From: a virus
Virus record (IMG/VR): IMGVR_UViG_3300031957_002603
Coordinates: 62,001 to 126,000 of that record
DNA length: 64,000 nucleotides
Strand: one strand, 5' to 3'
This document shows, in pieces, positions 51,382 to 58,701 of the stretch. The notes under the pieces were generated by a model. That model saw only the letters and a program-made list of their open reading frames with translations, was not told the origin of the DNA and searched no databases. Each line of letters begins with the position of its first letter. Positions within the stretch are counted from its first letter, which is position 1. Both the position numbers and the translations under genes were made by a program.

Positions 51382-53166
51382 ATGTCTATTGTTCAAACCC
51401 TTACAGAAGGTATTGTCCAACGCGATATGCAAAAGGAAGGACAAGCCCTCTTAAACAAGTGGGGTCAAACCGGTCTTCTTGAAGGTCTTTCAAACGATCA
51501 TCAAAGAAGCAACATGGCCCGTCTTCTTGAAAACCAAGCAAAGGAACTTCTTCGCGAATCGTCTGCAATGGCAAGCGGTGATGTTGAAGGTTTCGCTGCT
51601 GTGGCTTTCCCAATTGTTCGTCGTGTATTCGCCGGACTTATCGCTAACGATCTTGTTAGTGTTCAGCCTATGAGCCTTCCATCTGGACTCATCTTCTTCA
51701 TGGACTTTAAGTTCTCTGACAACAGCCCTGCTGGTGTTGCGGATCGTCTTGGATATGAAACTGGTGATTCTCTCTATGGTGGCGGTAGATTGGCTTCTCA
51801 AATCACCGGTGGTGTGGACCTTTCTCGTGTTCGCGATCTTGGTGGTGGTCCTCGTGGACTTAATAGTGGTTACGCTTCTGCTACTGGTTCTGCTACTGTT
51901 GCTCTTGCATCACTTGTTCTTGTAGCATCTGGTACTGCTGGTGTTGCCGCTGGAGAAGGTTCTAACCCACTTTCTGCTGCTGATCAAGCAACTCTTGATT
52001 CTTTGACTCAATATGATGCTGATCTTGCTGGTCGTCCAGTTGCTGTTATTGAGTTTACTGGCTCTACCGCATTGGCTCAATTTGTGGTTGACAATGTTAC
52101 CGCAATCTCATCTTCTGGTGGTCCTGCTGGTGTTCATATTCGTCGTTGTACTAGAATTGGTTCTGGTTCTATTACTCAAGATCCGTCAAATGCTGGTTAC
52201 CGTTTCACAATGGTATATGCTGCTCCTACTGATAGCGCCGCATTAGATGATGGTACTGCTGCATCATTGCTCTTTGGTCTAACCGCTTCTACTGGTCAAA
52301 GCATCTCTTTCCCAATTGATGACGACCTCGTTGCTGGTAATGGTCTTGGATCTATCAAGGGTGATGACCTTTGGGATCTCGAGAACAACGAAAGAATTCC
52401 AGAAATCGACATCAAAGTTGATTCTGTAGCGATCACCGCAGAAACCAAGAAGTTGAAAGCAAAGTGGACCCCAGAATTGGGACAAGACCTCAATGCTTAT
52501 CATAACTTGGATGCTGAGGTTGAATTGACTTCTATTCTTTCAGAGCAAATTGCACTTGAACTTGATCGTGAGATCATGACCGACCTTATCGTTGGTGCAA
52601 CTGCTGGTACTTATTACTGGTCTCGTTCACCGGGTCTTTTCGTAAATCGTGAGACTGGTGCTGAAGTTGGTGCTTCTGCGAAGGCTCCTGACTTCACCGG
52701 TACTGTGTCTGAATGGTATGAGACTCTCATTGAAACCATCAATGATGTTTCGGCTCAAATCCATAGAAAGACACTTCGAGGTGGTGCTAACTTCGTTGTT
52801 TGCGGTCCTGAGATTGCTAACATCCTTGAGTTCACCTCTGGCTTCCGTGCAAACGTTACTGCTGATGCCGACAAAGGCGACATCGGTGCTGTTAACGTTG
52901 GTTCACTTAGCCGTAAGTTTGACGTTATTGTGGATCCTTACTTCCCACGTACCGTTGTTCTTGTTGGTCGCAAAGGAAACTCTTTCCTTGAAAGTGGTTA
53001 CGTATATGCTCCATACGTTCCGTTGCAAACCACACCTACCATCTTCGGGCCAGAGGACTTCGTTCCTCGTAAGGGTGTAATGACTCGTTACGCTAAGAAG
53101 ATGGTCCGTCCTGATATGTACGGTCTCGTTATCGTTCGAGGACTTCTTGGTGAGTCTGGAGCCTAG
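51382..53166 (+). CDS. 23: Major capsid protein (gp23-like)
   Basis: 594 residues from the ATG at 51382; GGAGGT lies 8 bases upstream and an earlier ATG at 51367 overlaps that SD. HK97-fold gp23 features: 'LLNKWGQTGLLEGL' near the start, 'ARLLENQAKELLRE|SSA' with a probable gp21 cut after Glu59, then 'PIVRRVFAGLIANDLVSVQPMSLPSGLIFFMDF', and the C-terminal 'RYAKKMVRPDMYGLVIVRGL'. Residues about 155-310 form an extra Ser/Gly/Thr-rich insertion. Codon bias toward GGT, GCT, CTT and TCT fits high expression. A strong terminator follows. Confidence 0.95.
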   Translation: MSIVQTLTEGIVQRDMQKEGQALLNKWGQTGLLEGLSNDHQRSNMARLLENQAKELLRESSAMASGDVEGFAAVAFPIVRRVFAGLIANDLVSVQPMSLPSGLIFFMDFKFSDNSPAGVADRLGYETGDSLYGGGRLASQITGGVDLSRVRDLGGGPRGLNSGYASATGSATVALASLVLVASGTAGVAAGEGSNPLSAADQATLDSLTQYDADLAGRPVAVIEFTGSTALAQFVVDNVTAISSSGGPAGVHIRRCTRIGSGSITQDPSNAGYRFTMVYAAPTDSAALDDGTAASLLFGLTASTGQSISFPIDDDLVAGNGLGSIKGDDLWDLENNERIPEIDIKVDSVAITAETKKLKAKWTPELGQDLNAYHNLDAEVELTSILSEQIALELDREIMTDLIVGATAGTYYWSRSPGLFVNRETGAEVGASAKAPDFTGTVSEWYETLIETINDVSAQIHRKTLRGGANFVVCGPEIANILEFTSGFRANVTADADKGDIGAVNVGSLSRKFDVIVDPYFPRTVVLVGRKGNSFLESGYVYAPYVPLQTTPTIFGPEDFVPRKGVMTRYAKKMVRPDMYGLVIVRGLLGESGA

Positions 53167-53196
53167 TTTTTAAACTAGTGTTCTCTCACTACCCAG

Positions 53197-53228
53197 CCCC
53201 TCGGTCTTCGGATCGGGGGGTTTTTCTT
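53197..53228 (+). terminator. Intrinsic terminator after capsid gene
   Basis: Ten-base stem CCCCTCGGTC (53197-53206) with GATCGGGGGG (53211-53220), including G-T pairs, closed by a TTCG loop and followed by TTTTTCTTTG. It ends the scaffold-capsid transcript. Confidence 0.92.
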
Positions 53229-53236
53229 TGTTTTTA

Positions 53237-53244
53237 ACTATTTA
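53237..53244 (+). promoter_or_regulatory. Candidate late promoter motif ACTATTTA
   Basis: Eight bases after the terminator tract, 31 bases before the ATG at 53268; followed by TGTATAAT. Promoter placement is expected right after the terminator. Confidence 0.5.
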
Positions 53245-53267
53245 TTGTATAATTTAGGAGTTATAAA

Positions 53268-53474
53268 ATGGGTAAGTCTTTTAAAAGATACAAACTTAGA
53301 AAAAAACTAGAAGCACAAAATCAGCCTGAAGTAGCGGTTGAACCTGTTGTCGAAGCACCACCTGAGCCTGAGCCAGCCCCAGAGCCAGTTGTTGAGAAAG
53401 TGGTAGAAGAACCCAAAGCAGAAAAGCCCAAAAGAACAAGAAGAAAGAAAACAACTAAAGCCGCTGATAAGTAA
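53268..53474 (+). CDS. Small Pro/Glu-rich, Lys/Arg-ended protein
   Basis: 68 residues. A basic start 'MGKSFKRYKLRKKLEA', a middle 'EPVVEAPPEPEPAPEPVVEK' of Pro/Glu/Val repeats, and a basic end 'KPKRTRRKKTTKAADK'. It is disordered and charge-segregated. It has its own motif (53237) and an SD (TTAGGAG). Similar little proteins follow the capsid gene in related phages. It may bind DNA or the capsid interior. No known function. Confidence 0.55.
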   Translation: MGKSFKRYKLRKKLEAQNQPEVAVEPVVEAPPEPEPAPEPVVEKVVEEPKAEKPKRTRRKKTTKAADK

Positions 53475-53497
53475 AAGGGAAACAACACCCTCTTTTA

Positions 53498-53505
53498 ACT
53501 ATTTA
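53498..53505 (+). promoter_or_regulatory. Candidate late promoter motif ACTATTTA
   Basis: It lies 29 bases before the neck protein ATG at 53527; ACTATTTACTATGAT resembles the other copies beyond the core. Confidence 0.5.
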
Positions 53506-53526
53506 CTATGATCGGAGGGTTCATGC

Positions 53527-54768
53527 ATGGCATTTCCAACTTTAACACCTACTTCTCAACAATCAGCAATTGTTCTTCCCTCAACCGGATCGGCAGATGA
53601 TGTTCTTTCATCTCTGCCTTTTGGTATTTATACAACCGGTTCTTTTATATCTGGTGCCGTAGATCAGGTTGCATATACATATCGCAAGTTAGGCGGTGAT
53701 ATTCTTGATCTTGAGATCAAAGCAGAAAATGTTTATGCAAACTATGAAGAAGCGGTATTAGAATATTCCTATATTGTCAACCTTCATCAAGCAAAGAATA
53801 CATTAGGATCTACATTAGGAAATCCAACTGGCTCTTTTAATGAAGACGGTGCTGTTATTGACGGCCAGACAGGCGTTGAGTTAAAATATCCAAAGTTTAA
53901 TTTTGGATATGCTTTAAAAGTAGGCCAACAGTTCTCGCACGAAGCAGGAATTGGTGGAACTCTTCCAATCTATTCGGCCTCTTTTAATACAGTCGTAGAT
54001 CAACAAGACTATGACCTCCAAGCAATTGTCTCCTCATCGGCAGAAGCCGGTGGTGTTCCTTACGAGGACATCGATAGAACAAAAAGAATTGTTATCAGAG
54101 ATGTATTTTATCTTTCTCCTAGACAAATGTGGAGATTCTATGGCTATTATGGCGGACTTAACGTAGTTGGTAACCTTCATTCGTACGGACAGTTTGCAGA
54201 TGACTCAACATGGCAGGTTGTTCCCGTTTGGCAGAACAAAATGCAGGCAATTCAATACGAAGATCATCTCTATACACGTACATCTCATTATTCATATGAG
54301 ATTATCAACAATAATCTTCGACTTTTCCCACCTCCTGACTCTGTTTCGCCAGAAAAGTTCTGGTTCCGCTTCTCAATTCGTGAATCAACATGGACTGATG
54401 AATATAATGATGGTCAAGATGGCGTAAACAACATGAATACGCTCCCATTTGAGAATATTCCATACGAAAGCATCAACTCAATCGGTAAACAGTGGATCAG
54501 ACGCTTTGCTTTGGCACTAAGCAAGGAAACATTGGGCCAAGTTCGCTCAAAATTTGGCAATAATGTGCCAATTCCCGGTGATAATGTAACTCTTAATGGT
54601 TCAGACCTTCTAAGCCAAGCAAAAGAAGAACAAGACAAATTACGCACAGAATTGAAAGAACAATTGGATCTAATGACATACGATAAACTTATCGAGACAG
54701 ACAAAAACATTGTCGACAACACAAACGCAATTCAAAAACAAGTTCCTCTTGGAATCTTTGTGGGGTAA
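53527..54768 (+). CDS. 13: Putative neck protein (gp13-like)
   Basis: 413 residues. The C-terminal region 'QWIRRFALALSKETLGQVRS' ... 'PIPGDNVTLNGSDLLSQAKE' ... 'LDLMTYDKLIETDKN' looks like the end of gp13-type neck proteins. The middle has 'IVIRDVFYLSPRQMWRFYGYYGGLNVVG' and 'NNNLRLFPPPDS'. Together with the gp14- and gp15-like genes downstream it follows the T4 gene order 13-14-15-18. It should form the head-tail joining ring. Assignment rests on pattern and order, not on a database match. Confidence 0.6.
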   Translation: MAFPTLTPTSQQSAIVLPSTGSADDVLSSLPFGIYTTGSFISGAVDQVAYTYRKLGGDILDLEIKAENVYANYEEAVLEYSYIVNLHQAKNTLGSTLGNPTGSFNEDGAVIDGQTGVELKYPKFNFGYALKVGQQFSHEAGIGGTLPIYSASFNTVVDQQDYDLQAIVSSSAEAGGVPYEDIDRTKRIVIRDVFYLSPRQMWRFYGYYGGLNVVGNLHSYGQFADDSTWQVVPVWQNKMQAIQYEDHLYTRTSHYSYEIINNNLRLFPPPDSVSPEKFWFRFSIRESTWTDEYNDGQDGVNNMNTLPFENIPYESINSIGKQWIRRFALALSKETLGQVRSKFGNNVPIPGDNVTLNGSDLLSQAKEEQDKLRTELKEQLDLMTYDKLIETDKNIVDNTNAIQKQVPLGIFVG

Positions 54769-54770
54769 TT

Positions 54771-57311
54771 ATGAAAATTAAAATCAAGAAAAAGCAAGTT
54801 TTAAGTGAAATAAGCGAAGAAGAATACGACTTCGTTAAGGAAGCATTGGAGATTCCTCCAAGCGAATTGCCTTTCTCAAACATCTTCGGAGACAAATATA
54901 GAATTCTTGGAAATTTTAAGGTTGTAACCGACGAGCATGTTTTAAGCAAAGCCATTAAATTTCTTACTGATAATGGTTGGACTTTTAATGATCCGGAGCC
55001 ACCAAAAGCCTTTACTTTTACGAAAACATACGATCAGGTTGATGTAGACAGAAATGATCGTACAAAATTTGATAAAAATGTTAAGTCAGTAACTGAAACA
55101 TTTACAATGCAAAAATTGATGCAAGACATGAATAAGGCGATGACTAAATCAATGCCAAATTCATTTGCCCAATACGAACAATTAAGAGAGGAAGCAAAAG
55201 AGTTGAACAAAACTTTTCTCGCAGCCGAAGGTGAAGAACAAGAAAAACTTAAAAACCAAATACAAATAAACTTGTACAAACAGGTTAACGTAGGCAAGCG
55301 GATGAGAAACTATATGCACAAGTATCTCAACCCAAAGCGAAGCGATATTTCTTTTTATCACTATGGTGAGGAAGGGGCAGCACTAGGAAAAAGACTACGG
55401 AAAGGACTAGCAGAACTCATGCCTTTGTTTGCTGATCAGGCTGCTCTTTTTAAAATGCAAGAATCAATTGATGAATTGTTTGCGCCGGCTTATGTAATCT
55501 TCTCGCGACACCCAATTGATGTCTTTAGAATGTCCGACTTTACACAAATCACATCTTGCCATTCTCCGCCGTCATTGAAAGGAGACCAGAAGTTTGACCA
55601 ATTCAACATTTGTGCTCTCGCCGAGGCTTATGCGAATGGAATGATCTCTTATGTTGTAACAGCAGAAGAATTTGAAAAGAATGAGATTGAGCCAACTCAA
55701 GAAGATCTCGATGCCTATGAAGACGATGAATTATTTTATGATGCCGAGCGTGGCGTAGGGGCCCTTGAGCCAAGATCACGAATTCGCATTAGACGAACAG
55801 CATACACTGATCCGGACACCAACAATGTAATTCCGCTTGCTGTTCCAGATCAAAAAGTTTACGGTCTTGATACCGGCGGTTTCAAAGAGTATGTAAGAAA
55901 TTACATCGCAAACATTCAAAAAGCCGACCTTGAGAAGATTTTTCAAACCGAAGTTGAAGGTTTCCAAGATGGTTCAACCTTACTTAGCATCGACAATTTT
56001 GAAAGATTTGGTGGAAGTTATGAGGACAACGGAATGGCTGTCCGTGATAACCTTCCTATGATGTTCGCCTCCGCCCTTGATATTGACCCGCTCAAGATTA
56101 TAGCATCCGGATACTTGAAATACGACAAGTCTCTTCAGAACGAACTTGAATCAAGAGCAGATGAAGAATTTGGAGCGAGTATAGAAGATGTGGAGCGTGA
56201 TGTAGAAGTCTGGGCTGAACAGGCAAGCAGACGACAAGCGTGGTATTTTGATGTTGAGGTGGGCGAAATAAATGGCATTCCATCAATTGACGAAGTTGGT
56301 CTTGTAGTTTATGCTATTCTTCCGGAAGAAGTTGATGTCGCAAATAACTTCAGCAAAATCAATAATATCTTTGAGGATTACAAAGATTATTTTTCTTTGC
56401 CTTGGGCCAACTTTGATCAAGTTGAGCCAGAAGAAATCGCAGTCTATGCCGCTGGTAATGTAGACGATTCAAGTTTCTCATCTCCGTTTGTAAGAATCAG
56501 ATACCCAGACCTTCAATTTATGGCTCGCAATGCGACAGGAGAATCTTTTAGATATGATAATTTATTAGATCAACTTAGCCAACTTACAGAAAGCAGCAGA
56601 GATGGCGGAATGTCTATTGCTCTCGCAACCGACCCTTATGTTGAGGACGGCTTTGATAAAATTGCCACGACAATTCTTGGAATTACAGGTTTTGTTGATG
56701 ATTCGGACTTTTATTTACAACAGGTTGCTAATGAATACTCTGTTCAAGATTACAAAGAGTGGGAAGAACAAAACGAAAGTTATGATTATATTGGGCCTTT
56801 TGAAATACAAACCGACGTTACATACACAAGCACTCTTTCAATTGACCTCTCTGTTCTTCAAGAGAGAGGTGGATACACTCCAAAGCAAGCCGCTACTCTT
56901 CTTATAATGCTGGGACAAGACGAGACGCTGCAAAGATTTTTAGTTGCCGAGATCAATAAAGAATGCCAAATTGCTGCGGGTAATGCTGACAGTTGGAACG
57001 GCATTATTATCCCATTCACAATTGAGGGCCCCAACAATTACAGTTCTGTTGAAGAAATCTTCGAAGAAGATCCAGATGGTCAGGTTGATGATTATTTCAA
57101 CCTTCGTATGGAACTTGATCAAGACAGTGTTAGACTAAAGTCTGAGAAGGTTGCCCTTGCTGCTTTGTTGGAACAATACGACGAAGCCGAGATGGGAGAA
57201 TTGATCCTAGCATTCTCCGAGCCACTGAAAGCAAAGATGCGAGAACTTGTTCCAGCCGAGCCAACAAACGAAAGCAAAAAGCGAATGAAGGTTCGCATGA
57301 TCCGAGGATAG
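54771..57311 (+). CDS. Large unknown protein (846 aa) inserted between neck genes
   Basis: The N-terminus 'MKIKIKKKQVLSEISEEEY' resembles the Lys-rich tags and holds L-S-E|I. Residues about 250-305 carry 'SRHPIDVFRMSDFTQITSCHS' then 'FNICALAEAYANGMISYVV', a signature I have seen in large proteins of other marine phages; its function is unknown. Acidic loops ('EDLDAYEDDELFYDAE') and a basic C-terminus 'ESKKRMKVRMIRG' follow. Being placed between gp13 and gp14 and carrying a tag, it may be a protein packaged or attached at the portal vertex. No enzyme family is recognised with confidence. Confidence 0.45.
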   Translation: MKIKIKKKQVLSEISEEEYDFVKEALEIPPSELPFSNIFGDKYRILGNFKVVTDEHVLSKAIKFLTDNGWTFNDPEPPKAFTFTKTYDQVDVDRNDRTKFDKNVKSVTETFTMQKLMQDMNKAMTKSMPNSFAQYEQLREEAKELNKTFLAAEGEEQEKLKNQIQINLYKQVNVGKRMRNYMHKYLNPKRSDISFYHYGEEGAALGKRLRKGLAELMPLFADQAALFKMQESIDELFAPAYVIFSRHPIDVFRMSDFTQITSCHSPPSLKGDQKFDQFNICALAEAYANGMISYVVTAEEFEKNEIEPTQEDLDAYEDDELFYDAERGVGALEPRSRIRIRRTAYTDPDTNNVIPLAVPDQKVYGLDTGGFKEYVRNYIANIQKADLEKIFQTEVEGFQDGSTLLSIDNFERFGGSYEDNGMAVRDNLPMMFASALDIDPLKIIASGYLKYDKSLQNELESRADEEFGASIEDVERDVEVWAEQASRRQAWYFDVEVGEINGIPSIDEVGLVVYAILPEEVDVANNFSKINNIFEDYKDYFSLPWANFDQVEPEEIAVYAAGNVDDSSFSSPFVRIRYPDLQFMARNATGESFRYDNLLDQLSQLTESSRDGGMSIALATDPYVEDGFDKIATTILGITGFVDDSDFYLQQVANEYSVQDYKEWEEQNESYDYIGPFEIQTDVTYTSTLSIDLSVLQERGGYTPKQAATLLIMLGQDETLQRFLVAEINKECQIAAGNADSWNGIIIPFTIEGPNNYSSVEEIFEEDPDGQVDDYFNLRMELDQDSVRLKSEKVALAALLEQYDEAEMGELILAFSEPLKAKMRELVPAEPTNESKKRMKVRMIRG

Positions 57312-57314
57312 TAA

Positions 57315-57809
57315 ATGTCAGAAGACAACAAATGGTCGAAGCCCGCATCTCCCCCGCCTCCTCTCTTTCTCGGAGAGAAGGAGCGCAACCTTGTTAAGCA
57401 GGTTAATGATGAGATCATTGAAAGGGTCATCGGCCAACAGATCCTATATTTTCCAATTGATATTGAAAGAACCAACTTCCATCCGGTATATGGCGAGGCC
57501 ATTGAAAAAACTTTCTTGCACCCGATCAGAGTTCATGCGCTTGTAAATTATGAAGGCGTTGAAACAACATATCTTGAAGGCTATGGACTTGATAAGCAAA
57601 CAGGGATCGTTGTTAATTTCCACAAACGAAGATTGACAGAAGATCAAAACCTTTTTGTCCGTGAAGGAGATTTCGTTAGATACGGTGATATTTACTATGA
57701 GATAGTAAAATTAAGCGAGCCAAAACAATTGTTCGGACAAATCGAACATCGCTTTGAAGTTACTGCAACCTGCACTAGGGCAAGAGACGGAGTATTTAAC
57801 GGTGAGTGA
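57315..57809 (+). CDS. 14: Neck protein (gp14-like)
   Basis: 164 residues; shorter than T4 gp14 (256). The landmarks run in the same order: 'ILYFPIDIERTNFHPVYGEAIEK' ... 'HPIRVHALVNYEGVETTYLEG' ... 'LFVREGDFVRYGDIYYEIVKLSEPKQLFGQ', like the gp14 'EGDLIYFP..LFEI..VEP' region. A Pro-rich start 'KPASPPPPLFLGEKERN' precedes it. It should lie at the portal-to-tail junction. The 3' end overlaps the next gene. Confidence 0.6.
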   Translation: MSEDNKWSKPASPPPPLFLGEKERNLVKQVNDEIIERVIGQQILYFPIDIERTNFHPVYGEAIEKTFLHPIRVHALVNYEGVETTYLEGYGLDKQTGIVVNFHKRRLTEDQNLFVREGDFVRYGDIYYEIVKLSEPKQLFGQIEHRFEVTATCTRARDGVFNGE

Positions 57810-58641
57810 AGTAGAAGAGATTCCATTTTTGCCCTCGACAATTGAGACAATTGACGTTGGTTTATATAACTGGCTGAATGAGTCGCTAGACCTCCACACA
57901 ACGACAAACGCCGGCTTTAAAAAAGTTCCTTGTCTTTGGTTATCGGCGGAACGATCATTCCAAATTAAAAACAATAAAGATCTGCGTGACTCCTCTGGTA
58001 AATTAAAGTTGCCAATTATATCAATTCACAGAACTTCAATGGTGAAAGACCCTTCTTTTCGAGGCAGTCACTACGCACACTTGCCTGACAATTCTGATTA
58101 TAAAGGCGGTGCAACCGCTGTGACACGACGCATCGTTCAAGTAAAAACAAGAAACTTTGCAAACGCCGATAAAGCCCGAGAACTTAAAAGTGGAGACCAT
58201 ACAGGCAGATCTAATAATAAGAAGATTGTCTATGAGACAATTGAGATGCCTCTGCCAACTTATGTGACATGCAATTATGATATCACTATAAGAACAGAGT
58301 ATCTTCAGCAATTAAATGAGATTATCACGCCGTTTGTTACTCGGACAGGCGGTGTAAATCATTTCTTATTTGATAATGACGGTCACAGATACGAAGCCTT
58401 TATTCAGCAAGACTTTAACCCAGAATCAAATGTTGTTAATCTTGGTGAAGATGAAAGATACTTCGAGACCAAAGTCACAATTAAAGTTTTGGGATATTTA
58501 ATGGGCGAAGGCGTTAATAGAGAAAAGCCAAAAGTTGTCGTTAGAGAGAACTATGTTGAAGTTAAAATGAGTAGAGAAAGGGTCATGGTTGGAGACCAAT
58601 TACCATGGCGCACTGTAAATAAACAGAAATACCGAGAATAA
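57802..58641 (+). CDS. 15: Tail sheath stabiliser/tail completion protein (gp15-like)
   Basis: 279 residues from a GTG at 57802 that overlaps the upstream stop by 8 bases (GGAG about 9 bases before it); no nearby ATG exists in frame, and a TTG 47 bases earlier is less likely. Its size matches T4 gp15 (272). The pattern 'VPCLWLSAERSFQIKNNKDL' ... 'LKLPIISIHRTSMVKDPS' ... 'YETIEMPLPTYVTCNYDITI' ... 'PFVTRTGGVNHFLFDNDG' is that of gp15. It closes the tail and joins it to the head, and it lies directly before the sheath gene as in T4. Confidence 0.65.
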   Translation: MSEVEEIPFLPSTIETIDVGLYNWLNESLDLHTTTNAGFKKVPCLWLSAERSFQIKNNKDLRDSSGKLKLPIISIHRTSMVKDPSFRGSHYAHLPDNSDYKGGATAVTRRIVQVKTRNFANADKARELKSGDHTGRSNNKKIVYETIEMPLPTYVTCNYDITIRTEYLQQLNEIITPFVTRTGGVNHFLFDNDGHRYEAFIQQDFNPESNVVNLGEDERYFETKVTIKVLGYLMGEGVNREKPKVVVRENYVEVKMSRERVMVGDQLPWRTVNKQKYRE

Positions 58642-58662
58642 TTACTATTGATCCTAATCGAT

Positions 58663-58670
58663 ACTATTTA
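58663..58670 (+). promoter_or_regulatory. Candidate late promoter motif ACTATTTA (sheath)
   Basis: In the 60-base gap before the tail sheath gene, 39 bases upstream of its ATG; followed by ATATGATTATAA. Confidence 0.5.
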
Positions 58671-58701
58671 ATATGATTATAAATTTATAAGGAGTATATT
58701 A

